From Pocillopora verrucosa (taxonomy: Eukaryota > Cnidaria > Anthozoa > Scleractinia > Pocilloporidae), in the NCBI RefSeq assembly GCF_036669915.1, contig NC_089318.1:12922071-12986070 (forward strand): DNA of 64,000 nucleotides. The letters are read 5' to 3'. Below the pieces are notes generated by a model. That model was not told the origin of the DNA. It did not search any database and was given only the letters and a program-made list of their open reading frames with translations. Positions 50,034 to 60,645 of the stretch are shown here, one piece after another (the stretch's first letter is position 1; every line of letters starts with the position of its first letter). Both the position numbers and the translations under genes were made by a program.

Positions 50034-51452
50034 ATGGCTTTGAAACTGGTTTTATTCTCTATTATTCAATTATTTTTCTTTCAGTATGCTGGAGGCTCGC
50101 AAACGTTTCGCCTTGGAACGAAAACAGCATACCACTTCAACAATTCTGCTTCCTCGATAACACACCCCGACCGATGTGAACCTATTCATCTCAACATGGT
50201 GATACGCCACGGCTCTCGACTTCCAAGTGATGGCGATATGGAAGAAATTGATGCACTTTTAACCAAGCTGAACCAAATCTACACAAAAGATTCGCCATTC
50301 CGCTACCAAAATCTCACGTTACCATGGATCAAACCACCGCTGTGGAACGACGGTAATCCAGGCGAGTTAACAGCCGTTGGTGAAATTGAACAATACAGTA
50401 TCGCCAAAAGGTTTCGAGCCCGTTTTAACAGAGTCTTCGACAAGAAATACTGGAATAAATATTACAGTTTTGTGTCTTCAGATAAACCTCGCACGACTCA
50501 AAGCGCCATGGCGTTTGCCCACGGATTATTTGAATCCCAAGGTCCTGTAAGCCCATCAAAATTTCAACCCGTTGCTGTCATGTTTTCTGGTCGTCAAAAC
50601 CAGGATAAATTATTGTCTTCTTACAAAACATGTCCTCGGTACGAGATCGACGTTGACGAGAATGGCCTTGATGAAGTGGAAAAGTTTTTGAAAGGGCCAG
50701 AAGCTAGGAGTGTAACAGAACGACTTGAAAAAAGACTCAAGATAACCGGAAAGATGTCACTGACGTTTGATCTTGTCGAGAAACTTTTCCGGTTGTGTGC
50801 GTTTGGAGTAATGAACCGTAACGACAGCAGCTGGTGTGATTTGTTGGAAGATAATGATGTCAAAATAATGGAGTATCAGGGTGATCTGGAAGCGTATTAC
50901 GAGCACTCATACGGAAACCAGCTAAATCTGAAGATGGAATGCACTCTGCTTTCTGAAATCACGAAAAATTTGCGTGACTTCTCCGCAGGTCAAACCGATC
51001 TTCGGGGAGTATTTCGATTCACGTCATCAGGCACTTTAGTTGGGTTGTTGACAATTCTCGGACTTTTCAAAGATTCCATGCCTTTGCGGGCAGACAATTA
51101 CCTCCAAATGAGAAAGCGACAATTCGTTTTGTCTAACATGGTTCCTATGTCGGGCAATGTCGCTGTGGTTTTATACGCGTGCAAATCCTCAGGAATGGCG
51201 GAAAAACGGGATCACAAAGTGCAGGTGTTGGTGAACGAGGAACCAGTAACTCTGCCATGTTGTCATGAAAACGTAATATGTAGTCTTGACGAATTTTTGT
51301 CATGTTTTAAGGAGACTGTTGACAGCTGTGATTTGGAAGCCATGTGTTCTCTACCGTCAACTGATCAACCAAAGGCCATGGCTACTTTACTTTATCCCCG
51401 GCAGATCCTATTATCATTTTTCCTTGTTTTTACTCTTTTTAGTAGATTCTAA
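50034..51452 (+). CDS. MINPP1-like: MINPP1-like histidine phosphatase with degenerate second motif, copy 2
   Basis: An intronless 472-residue copy, differing from copy 1 at three residues only: A155T, I376V and G412E. The signal peptide, RHGSRLP (58-64) and the hydrophobic C-terminus are unchanged. The TSSGT substitution for the MINPP acid/base motif (330-334) is also present, so loss of the motif predates the array's expansion. A155T lies in the stretch aligned with the family's second phosphate-contact region. The frame is fully open and looks expressed rather than decayed. Confidence 0.85.
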   Translation: MALKLVLFSIIQLFFFQYAGGSQTFRLGTKTAYHFNNSASSITHPDRCEPIHLNMVIRHGSRLPSDGDMEEIDALLTKLNQIYTKDSPFRYQNLTLPWIKPPLWNDGNPGELTAVGEIEQYSIAKRFRARFNRVFDKKYWNKYYSFVSSDKPRTTQSAMAFAHGLFESQGPVSPSKFQPVAVMFSGRQNQDKLLSSYKTCPRYEIDVDENGLDEVEKFLKGPEARSVTERLEKRLKITGKMSLTFDLVEKLFRLCAFGVMNRNDSSWCDLLEDNDVKIMEYQGDLEAYYEHSYGNQLNLKMECTLLSEITKNLRDFSAGQTDLRGVFRFTSSGTLVGLLTILGLFKDSMPLRADNYLQMRKRQFVLSNMVPMSGNVAVVLYACKSSGMAEKRDHKVQVLVNEEPVTLPCCHENVICSLDEFLSCFKETVDSCDLEAMCSLPSTDQPKAMATLLYPRQILLSFFLVFTLFSRF

Positions 51453-52947
51453 CAGCCTCGTCTCCATTCTGCATACAGGGAGAACCATTATGTAAATAAA
51501 TTATTTGCCAACTCAAAGATCTGCACCAGGCTGTAGCCTGTTTCAGGTACCTAGTCTGTGAAGAGCAAATTAGCTAGCAGTTGCAGTCGTCAAGGCAAAC
51601 ACTTGCATTTGCTGTTTTACATTTGCGTGCTTGTGGATCAAGAGCTTGGCACAGGCTACCCAAGGAGTTGGGTAACCCTTTAGCTAATCTTGGCCCATGG
51701 CCATACTTATGAAAGAGGACTGAGTTGTTTCTTTTATGTTTTTTTCTTGTAGGTATGTTTACGTTGACCACGACTCTTCTATTTTTCTTGTAGTTTTAGG
51801 ACTACTTAGGAAGCAACTGTCAACTATATGTGAAAAAGTATAGATCCTCTTTTATTCTGCAAGATTTCCCTAATTCCATAACATTTAAGTGTGCCAGATC
51901 ATCAACGAAAATTCATAATAAATATACCTTACTATCATTTGAAAAAATGTTTACTTGAAAATCTGCATTCAAGGCCAGCAGTAATGCTGCATTGCCAGTT
52001 GTTGAGGCAGGGCAAGGGGGGGGGGGGGGAGAGTGTGTGTGTGTGTGGTCTGGCAGTCTTGTCATAATTCTTTTTATGATCTGCCACTGTCATTTTTTTC
52101 TACATGAACTGACACTTCATGCAGTGGAGCTGTATAGCTACAAATCTTAAGTGCAAAGTAATAGCTCTGAGTAATGTTAAGAACATTTTTTATCTAACTC
52201 AGATACAATGAGGGATAAATTGACCTCATTCAAACTTATAAAATAAAATAATTTACAGCATTGATATCAAGAAATTACATAGTTTTTTGGTGTTGGAACT
52301 AAATGGCTTGAAATTCCACGTGTTCCTATGTTTTGCCTGTTTTTGTTGCAAATCTACCACAACATTTCAAAAATTATCAAACATCTGAAGAGAAACAAGA
52401 CCTCAATTTGAGAAAAAACTCTTTACAGCTGAAAGAAGTTGCCAACGAACAGATTGGAATGTTGACTACATGGAAGATTAGTCAAATTTGGTATTATATA
52501 TTAGAAACAAGCTAAATAGTTTTGAGACAATGGTGACAAATACCTAATGTTTTTAAGATTCAATTTCCTATTAGACCTATTTTGGAAGATAACAATTAAA
52601 CTGGTTCTAAATAGTATGAGAGAGATGGTAAGTTTGAGCTCAGTAAAAAAATAGAGGAAGATGTTTTTCATCTTGTGACAAGTGCAGGATAAAGAAAAAA
52701 TTTTTGAGTCACCACAAGAACCTCAGGCCATGCTCCAATGCTTTACCACTGAGCCACAGAGACTCTATGGTGAGTGAGCGACACCTATTATGAGGTACAT
52801 ATGACACACGTCCTGTGTACTGCTAGGATCAGCAATATCGATAGCATCATGTTTGTGAATAGAATAGGAAAGATGGTATGGGCCCCCTCACCATAGAGTC
52901 TCTGTGTCTTAGTGGTCTCTTTAATGGCTACAATTTGCTTCGGATCT
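51453..52947. other. Convergent intergenic region, unit 2
   Basis: Equivalent of 42,296-43,771. It differs by an expanded G-run plus GT microsatellite (52,015-52,045) and scattered substitutions. It contains the family-1 SINE at 52,624-52,770. Confidence 0.5.
52624..52770 (-). repeat. tRNA-derived SINE (family 1), unit 2
   Basis: Counterpart of 43,448-43,594 with a few substitutions, including one in the A-box region (TGGTAAAGCATT for TGGTAGAGCATT). Confidence 0.75.
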
Positions 52948-54321
52948 TCAAGAACATTCATTTACTCTTGTACTAGCAAGAGGTGAAAATAATAGATAAG
53001 CTTTTAAGTTTCTTGGTAAGGGCAGATGTGTCACTTGTGCTGGTGGAACCAACCCATTAATCACTAAACGACATAAATGTTGCAGTTCAAATTTTAGAGG
53101 CAACTGCCAGATCCGAACTAAGCCATCACTCTGTCCAATGGCCAGTTCATTACAGCTCCTTGCAAAGGCAACAGAACACACAATGGTTGTGCTTGACTCA
53201 TTAGAAACAGAGTCTAGCCTGGCATCAGGTACATGTATTGAACTTATCTCATAAAGAGTCTGTAACAGTTCTGTTTCAGTTACAATAACTTTTCCTTGTG
53301 AAGTACCAAAGGCTAATAAGGCACCATCTGCACTGTATGAAAATGCTGTCAACTTAGTTGAACCTGTCACAATCTTTGTTTCTGTTACACATTTAGTGTT
53401 AGCATCTTGAATATACCAGATCTGAAAAACACCATCCTCATAGCAGGCTGCAAGCTTTTGAAATGGAAAACAGGGAACAAAAGAACAACTGCAAGCATTT
53501 CTTGCAACATCAGTCCTAATGGCAGACAGCAACTCTAAATTTTCACTTTTCAGAACATATAGCTGACTCAAGGAACTGGAAAATGCAACAAGGGAGCTGT
53601 CTGGTGAAAAGACACAGCTGATCAAGTGACCGGAAAATCCTGGAAAAACAACTTCACAACTGACTCTCCATGAACTTTTTAGCTTTTTCTTGGACTTCAC
53701 TTGCCATAGGCAAATTTCATTTGTTTCAGTACCTCTGTGAGATTCTAGCGTAACATTGCTCACTGTCACGGCTTTGCGGCCGTCCGGAGAAAACACGCAA
53801 CATAAAGCTCTGGACAGAAGACTTCTATCGCCATATCCACCTGTATCACAGTCAATTGTGAACGGTTCTAGAGTACAATCGTCTGTGTGCTCAGCCAAAA
53901 TAATTTGTCCGTGACCTGTGTTTAAAATAAACGACAAAATCTCCCCATTTGGCGAAAAATTGCAAACGGGACGCGGTGAGTACGTGAACAGGCTGTTATC
54001 ATGGGTTTCCTCGAGGCTATCGAGGTCCCAACATTGAACAAATCCTGCTCGAAAATGTCTCAAATCAAGGCCAGCAAATGTTGTAAGTGACAGCAAACTT
54101 GTATCGTCGTTCGGAGAAAAGGCACAGGCTGTTACCTTCATCATTTGATCAGTTCCTAATGGGCCTGAATGCTTTAGTTCCTTCAAGACGGTAAAGGGTG
54201 GAGGAATTGGTTCGCCTTTCAAATGAAATGACCGGTAAGTTGTCGTGCAAAGAGCCAGTTGTGTTCCGTGAATATCTGATTGGTTTGGTTTTGATGAATC
54301 CAAACCCATGCCTAAACTCAT
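52948..54321 (-). CDS. WSB1-like: WD40-repeat protein with C-terminal SOCS box (WSB1/WSB2-like), copy 2, divergent N-half
   Basis: An intronless frame of 457 residues. An ATA-to-ATG change four codons upstream of the start used in copies 1 and 3 adds MSLG, and six extra residues (GTDQMM) follow KHSGPL. About 20 substitutions are crowded into roughly residues 40-240 (for example GLDLRHFRAGF, SFILNTGHGQ, DTGGYGDRSLL, SSWRVSCEV). The C-terminal half, including the SOCS box, is virtually identical to the other copies. The blades and BC-box remain intact, so it is probably functional with a diverged substrate-facing half (inference). The downstream ATG is still available. Confidence 0.8.
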   Translation of the reverse strand: MSLGMGLDSSKPNQSDIHGTQLALCTTTYRSFHLKGEPIPPPFTVLKELKHSGPLGTDQMMKVTACAFSPNDDTSLLSLTTFAGLDLRHFRAGFVQCWDLDSLEETHDNSLFTYSPRPVCNFSPNGEILSFILNTGHGQIILAEHTDDCTLEPFTIDCDTGGYGDRSLLSRALCCVFSPDGRKAVTVSNVTLESHRGTETNEICLWQVKSKKKLKSSWRVSCEVVFPGFSGHLISCVFSPDSSLVAFSSSLSQLYVLKSENLELLSAIRTDVARNACSCSFVPCFPFQKLAACYEDGVFQIWYIQDANTKCVTETKIVTGSTKLTAFSYSADGALLAFGTSQGKVIVTETELLQTLYEISSIHVPDARLDSVSNESSTTIVCSVAFARSCNELAIGQSDGLVRIWQLPLKFELQHLCRLVINGLVPPAQVTHLPLPRNLKAYLLFSPLASTRVNECS

Positions 54322-56046
54322 TCCTAAATCATACAGTTCGCCCTAAGCGACACTTTTCAGCTAAGAAGTTGAAGAACGGTATGAAGTGTTAAATCTTCAC
54401 GAGTTCACAAAGGCGTACATAGAGCGTTCTCCATCTTTGTTTGTATTTTGGTACCCAAGCCTCCCGCTTTTTGGGATGAGCGGTTGCAATGCCATGCCAT
54501 AGGCGATTCATCTTAGCGGTTCCCATGCGGGGAAACCCACGGTAACCCTGAAAATTGGCAAGGGAGATGACACACTGTAGGTTGATCTAGGATGAGGGGA
54601 AAATCTGAGTATCGGGGCAACAAATAACATAATAATATTAAGTAATTAGAAATTGTTACAAGACACCAATCCTGTTAAAGAACAGCGAGTTTGAAGCATT
54701 GGAAATTGGCAAAAAATATATCGCTCGATTACAGTTAACGCAAATATAATTCAACTTTTGGGCAAAGTGTCTCCAAGCCCATGGCAAGAAGTTCCATTCT
54801 TCCCGTTTGCGTTAACGTCATTCTTAGCCTCTGATAATCCAACAGCCAAACAGTACCAGAGAAAAAAAGGTTTATTGTAACATGTATACATGATAATAGT
54901 TTTCGGTTCTCTACCTTTGGAGTTTACTAATATTTCTAATATTACACCATACTATCAACACACGCTGGCCTCTTCTCTAGTCTTTATCACACGGCCTAAA
55001 AAACACATGGTTCGTAATTAAACACGTATCTCGATTATGCAATAAATTCATTTGATTATCCAACCTTTGTGTTAAATACAATTCTTTACTGGCCGATTTC
55101 ACAATATTCTTTTCAATTTTATACCTGCACTTCTATTAACCATCGATAACTTTTGTATAACTTGTCTTTTCTTAATTCAATCCAAATTTACAATATTAAG
55201 CGAGCAACAATGTCTTACTCTGGTAATCACTTCATTCTTCCTCTTAATTACTGTCCTCTTTACAAATAAATATTCCATGCATGGTCAGCTATCTTTGTTT
55301 TAGCCGTTTTAGCAGCATTATTACATACAAATTTCTTGAGCTTACAAGTTAAACTTAACACATTGTGTTGGCTTTGCTTTCTGACAAGAACGAAATACAA
55401 CATAGTATGAAAAAATAAATAAAATAACATTGGTCATAAATCTTTGATGTCAGGCATTTTGATCAATTCTTACATCCCAGCGTTATTTATTACAATAAAT
55501 TATGCGTTTAAGCATGAACTCAAAATGAACTCTATTTACATTTTTTTCGGTTTGTTCGCATGTGCCATGCCCGCGAAACCTCAATAACACGCAAACTCTG
55601 AACGTGAAAACCAAACTTTCTTTTTTTCTACCGTAGACCTTTATTGTATAAACAAATGAAAAACAAGACCAAAAGGAATCGGAAAAAAGCAATATGAATC
55701 GATAACTACTGCAATACAGACACACGAGCTTAACGTTTTGAACTCTCAGAATATCAAACCTGCTCTTCTGGGTTGTCTGTAACATGCTTGGAAGAAGGAT
55801 AAAGTGCAATTCGAATAATTTTTGTTGAGATGTGTAATGAGCATGTCGTTGAAGACGCAGTAAAGTAAAACTACATTTGAAGAAATTCAAGCGATTCGGC
55901 ATATGTTACTACTCGTCTGCTCTCTTAACAAAGGCCCTCCAGAAATGCTCTGTAGACTATTCGATAAATACCGATACCAAAGTCAAAACTCCTTCCCAAG
56001 TGTAACAAAGCCTACCACCTCTATCGATCACAACCCATTATTCTAA
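54322..56046. other. Region between WSB-like 5' end and orphan exon, unit 2
   Basis: Near-identical to 45,116-46,857; no additional gene is seen. Confidence 0.5.
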
Positions 56047-56367
56047 TCAAAGGTAAGTATCAAGCCATTCTTTGGACCGCTTTACGTCACAGGCGCTTGT
56101 GCTTGCCCCAAGAAAACGCTCTGCTCCCAAGGATCCTTGGGAAAGATCATCGACTGAGCACACACTACTAGTCTCCATATCTTTGACTGTCACGGATAAG
56201 TTTCGGAGATCTGGTGCCGAAGAACTTTTCGCAAGATCTCTTTGGCCCATGCTTTCCGCGTCGCTCAAGAAGGAGAGGTCGAGCAGTTCTCGGTCAATTT
56301 GAACTCTCAGAGCATGTAGAGAGGCGATATCGTCACGGCACTCCACAGAAATTACCTCATCACAGGG
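56047..56367 (-). CDS. Orphan 3'-terminal exon of an unidentified gene, unit 2
   Basis: Its coding sequence is identical to 46,858-47,178, with the same acceptor and stop. Here too the duplicated segment ends about 420 bp further on, at 56,784, and unit 3 follows, so the 5' exons of this gene are again absent. Its perfect preservation reflects how recent the array is and does not show selection. Confidence 0.5.
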   Translation of the reverse strand, partial: PCDEVISVECRDDIASLHALRVQIDRELLDLSFLSDAESMGQRDLAKSSSAPDLRNLSVTVKDMETSSVCSVDDLSQGSLGAERFLGASTSACDVKRSKEWLDTYL

Positions 56368-56784
56368 CTAAGAGGAAAGAATGAGATGAATATTTAAGAA
56401 ATGGTCAAATTTCAAGTGCAGGAGATGCATTCACAAAAAAGGCCATCGTATGGTGGCTTATGACGAATGTTAGTGTGTTTCTGGCGATTTTCGCCTAAAA
56501 GTAATCGTCCTATCTATTTAAAAAATAGATTCAATTTCACCGGACGTCTTTTCACTTTGAAGTGAAAGCTGCCGCTAAAATTTGGTAAGAACAAAAAAGC
56601 GGCACACGCGCCATGGGCAAGTCACTCAAGTTCTCACCACATTTTGGCGACACGTGTGATCCGTTATATGATGCATGATAAAGTAATTTGATTGGTTTTC
56701 GCATGACAGCGGAGCTATCAAGGTCCTGCCTTGTGTCATCCGTCTCACTCTTCCACTCCTTAACTGATTCCCGTTATCATTCCA

Positions 56785-56854
56785 CGCCAGGCCTTCAAAT
56801 TCGGCGCTACGATGCTCTCTCCCACAGCTTAGGAGAACTCTCTGATGCACCAGG
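56785..56854 (-). repeat. Truncated SINE head at the unit 2/unit 3 junction
   Basis: Same structure as 47,596-47,665: the SINE's tRNA-like head is kept, and its body is replaced by the end of the preceding unit. Confidence 0.75.
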
Positions 56855-57991
56855 TAAGGCTTTTCTTAGTGCATATGTGTGAGTCGGTCCGTATCACGGT
56901 TTCGAGCGGGTAAATCGAAGAGGAAAGATTTCAAATTTTTAGATCGATAATGAAATAAAGGAAAACGTTCTCGTCTTGCTGCGAGCATGTGACAAAGAAA
57001 AAAATACGTGTAAGAAACGTGCCGTCACGTCTCATGGATCATCTATTGCCGTTTCCCACAAGCAAAATCCAAATGATTAACTCTTGATGTTACTAAATAA
57101 AGAATTACCCGGACAAGATAAGCAAAACAAAGGTTGCAAAACATCTGTTGGTCTTCGTCGTAAAACAAATAATGTAAACATTTGCCATTTAGCGAGGTGA
57201 GAGCACGCGAAAATGTCAAGAGAAATAAACGACCAAAACAATAGTATTTTATTTTTGTTCTAAATTAATTTGACCTGGAGCAGTTCGTGAGGCAGCATTT
57301 CGGATGACTCTAACTGTTGTGGAGTTCAGGGTAGCCTTTTTCTAATTCCGTTTGTTCAGTGGAACGTGCTCATCGAAAAATTTACGTTCGTAAACTTTTT
57401 TCCGCAATCGGTAATTAGTGGACCTCTCCGTTGGAAGTCAGTCGATTAATTTCCGCGTTAGATTGTTTTTCTGTTATTGAACGGAGTCTTCTAAATAAGA
57501 AAAAAATCCAAAATCCGTCGATCTGGGATTTTTCTGCAAAACAAAGCTTACAATTTCAAAATGCGAAAATTGACGAAAGGGAAATACATTTTTCTATTTT
57601 GATGTAATTTGCGACAACGACCACGAAAATGCAGACATATTTTTTTTTCAACGAATGCAGATAATACAGATGCAATTACCTAACATCAGTTAAGATTTAC
57701 ACAAACTTTCCAGTAAATCCTCGATCCTTTTGACTCCTTCTTTTGCGATGAAACTCTGAAAGTTACCCTGAAATGAAGGTATATCAACGAAACACTTCAT
57801 ACTTACGAGTATTGCTTGTTTATCTCGTATGACAGCCTTCATGATGAGTTACGTGGCCTCAGGTTTAGTTTTCGCGTTAGTCAATGTATTCAGTTTGAAA
57901 GTTTACTTAAAGCTGCTGCCGCTGACACGACCAAATGCTTCCACAGACCTCCCCCGCAATCGTTAACATAAGAAAGTTGTTAACCAGTTTC

Positions 57992-58370
57992 CTGGTTGGC
58001 TCAGATAGTAGAGCACCGGACCCACTGCCGTGCGGGAGGTCGAGTGTTTAAGCTCCAGACCAGAACAAAATTGAGCGTCTTAGAATAGTTGAGGAGAATG
58101 TGCTAGCTATTGCTGTGACCTCTGCAAATGGTTAGACATGCTGGTCTTCTCAGAAAAGGAAAATAAACCGTTGAGTTTGATTGTTGCTCTCGGTGTTGTA
58201 CTGTGGACTTGATTCCGAAATTGGGAACGTCTGCAAAAATGTCTTTCAAAATTGTAAACTGATCAATGCAGTCTGGCTAAAGTTCCCCGCAAAGTGTTGT
58301 AAAGTGTTATGAGCTAATGGATATGGCGCTATCGAAATCGTCAATTAATTATTATTGTCATCATCATTAT
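57992..58370 (+). repeat. tRNA-derived SINE (family 2), unit 3
   Basis: Third copy of the element at 39,691-40,070, essentially identical to the unit 2 copy. Confidence 0.75.
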
Positions 58371-59065
58371 AGTTCTGCCTGTCTAGATTCCTTTAAACCA
58401 GTCACCTTCGGGGAATTGTCATTCATAATCCCCAGTCAAATGAACTATGATGAAATCACACTTTTACCCTCCAATCTTTAGATATTCTAGGTATATTTTG
58501 AAGATTTTAAGGGCAGGCAGCATATGGTTGGCCGAGTGACTGGGAAAAAAATGTTTCGTTTACTTAAGACAGGTATATCTATTTTTCGGAAGAGAGTTCC
58601 ATGAAAAAATAATAAACAGATAAATAAATTAATCAATGAACGAATAAATAGATAGATGAAAATAATTGAATACTCAAACAATTAATTTAAAAGACAAAGA
58701 ATTCAGTTCAAGGCTGCTTCAAAATTAATTCAATGTTTTGGATCATAGTGCTGTTTGTTTTTACTTCTCACGTATGGAAAAACATAAGCAACACGAAGGG
58801 AAACGGAAGCGAAACTTTTACTTATAGTTTATTGTCATCAATTTTAATGAGCTCGTTTTCGTTCATCGTGATGTTTTCTTTTTCGTCAAACCATAATTTA
58901 CCACGAACACGGCTTAATGTATTCTTATTTTTCTAAATATAATTTTATCCTCAGCAGAAGTTCGCTTTTCTTTAGGAGTCTAGTTGTCACTATCAGCGAT
59001 GGGCTCCCAGTATGAGCATCACAATCTAGGGAAAGGCGAAGGAAATCTCAGTTGCCCATAAACAA

Positions 59066-59092
59066 TGACGTCATGACGTTCTTTGACGTGAC
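59066..59092 (+). promoter_or_regulatory. CRE/ATF-type site cluster, unit 3
   Basis: TGACGTCA at 59,066-59,073 followed by two TGACGT half-sites, about 155 bp before the third phosphatase start. The sequence between this cluster and the start codon is altered in this unit (CCCCTAAACATGACG at about 59,152), which adds one more TGACG. Confidence 0.5.
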
Positions 59093-59226
59093 ATTTTTGC
59101 ATTTTGTGTAGCTCTATCGGCAAGCGTTACATTTCAGCTATGCATCAATATCCCCTAAACATGACGTTGTTATGGTTTAAGCATGCACACTCGGCCGTGT
59201 AAACACAGCCACGAACGTCCCTCAAC

Positions 59227-60645
59227 ATGGCTTTGAAACTGGTTTTATTCTCTATTATTCGATTGTTTTTCTTTCAGTATGCTGGAGGCTCGCAAACGTT
59301 TCGCCTTGGAACGAAAACAGCATACCACTTCAACAATTCTGCTTCCTCGATAACACACCCCGACCTATGTGAACCTATTCATCTCAACATGGTGATACGC
59401 CACGGCTCTCGACTTCCAAGTGATGGCGATATGGAAGAAATTGATGCACTTTTAACCAAGCTGAACCAAATCTACACAAAAGATTCGCCATTCCGCTACC
59501 AAAATCTCACGTTACCATGGATCAAACCACCGCTGTGGAACGACGGTAATCCAGGCGAATTAACAGCCGTTGGTGAAATTGAACAATACAGTATCGCCAA
59601 AAGGTTTCGAGCCCGTTTTAACAGAGTCTTCGACAAGAAATACTGGAATAAATATTACAGTTTTGTGTCTTCAGATAAACCTCGTACGGCTCAAAGCGCC
59701 ATGGCGTTTGCCCACGGATTATTTGAATCCCAAGGTCCTGTAAGCCCATCAAAATTTCAACCCGTTGCTGTCATGTTTTCTGGTCGTCAAAACCAGGATA
59801 AATTATTGTCTTCTTACAAAACATGTCCTCGGTACGAGATCGACGTTGACGAGAATGGCCTTGATGAAGTGGAAAAGTTTTTGAAAGGGCCAGAAGCTAG
59901 GAGTGTAATAGAACGACTTGAAAAAAGACTCAAGATAACCGGAAAGATGTCACTGACGTTTGATCTTGTCGAGAAACTTTTCCGGTTGTGTGCGTTTGGA
60001 GTAATGAACCGTAACGACAGCAGCTGGTGTGATTTGTTGGAAGATAATGATGTCAAAATAATGGAGTATCAGGGTGATCTGGAAGCGTATTACGAGCACT
60101 CATACGGAAACCAGCTAAATCTGAAGATGGAATGCACTCTGCTTTCTGAAATCACGAAAAATTTGCGTGACTTCTCCGCAGGTCAAACCGATCTTCGGGG
60201 AGTATTTCGATTCACGTCATCAGGCACTTTAGTTGGGTTGTTGACAATTCTCGGACTTTTCAAAGATTCCATGCCTTTGCGGGCAGACAATTACCTCCAA
60301 ATGAGAAAGCGGCAATTCGTTTTGTCTAACATGGTTCCCATGTCGGGCAATATCGCTGTGGTTTTATACGCGTGCAAATCCTCAGGAATGGCGGAAAAAC
60401 GGGATCACAAAGTGCAGGTGTTGGTGAACGAGGAACCAGTAACTCTGCCATGTTGTCATGGAAACGTAATATGTAGTCTTGACGAATTTTTGTCATGTTT
60501 TAAGGAGACTGTTGACAGCTGTGATTTGGAAGCCATGTGTTCTCTACCGTCAACTGATCAACCAAAGGCCATGGCTACTCTTCTTTATCCCCGGCAGATT
60601 CTATTATCATTTTTCCTTGTTTTTACTCTTTTTATTAGATTATAA
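59227..60645 (+). CDS. MINPP1-like: MINPP1-like histidine phosphatase with degenerate second motif, copy 3
   Basis: An intronless 472-residue copy differing from copy 1 by Q12R (signal peptide), R47L, T228I, S470I and F472L. RHGSRLP (58-64) and the TSSGT replacement of the MINPP acid/base motif (330-334) are the same as in copies 1 and 2. The hydrophobic tail still looks like a GPI signal. The promoter-proximal region differs from the other units, so expression could differ. Confidence 0.85.
   Translation: MALKLVLFSIIRLFFFQYAGGSQTFRLGTKTAYHFNNSASSITHPDLCEPIHLNMVIRHGSRLPSDGDMEEIDALLTKLNQIYTKDSPFRYQNLTLPWIKPPLWNDGNPGELTAVGEIEQYSIAKRFRARFNRVFDKKYWNKYYSFVSSDKPRTAQSAMAFAHGLFESQGPVSPSKFQPVAVMFSGRQNQDKLLSSYKTCPRYEIDVDENGLDEVEKFLKGPEARSVIERLEKRLKITGKMSLTFDLVEKLFRLCAFGVMNRNDSSWCDLLEDNDVKIMEYQGDLEAYYEHSYGNQLNLKMECTLLSEITKNLRDFSAGQTDLRGVFRFTSSGTLVGLLTILGLFKDSMPLRADNYLQMRKRQFVLSNMVPMSGNIAVVLYACKSSGMAEKRDHKVQVLVNEEPVTLPCCHGNVICSLDEFLSCFKETVDSCDLEAMCSLPSTDQPKAMATLLYPRQILLSFFLVFTLFIRL

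Larger units (their letters stand above)
47596..56784. repeat. Array unit 2 (9.2 kb)
   Basis: The second unit starts at CGCCAGGCCTTCAAATTCGG inside the truncated SINE head and is 9,189 bp. It has the same gene order as unit 1. It is the most divergent of the three in the phosphatase 3' region (expanded G-run and GT repeat at about 52,015-52,045) and in the N-terminal half of the WSB-like gene. Confidence 0.95.
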
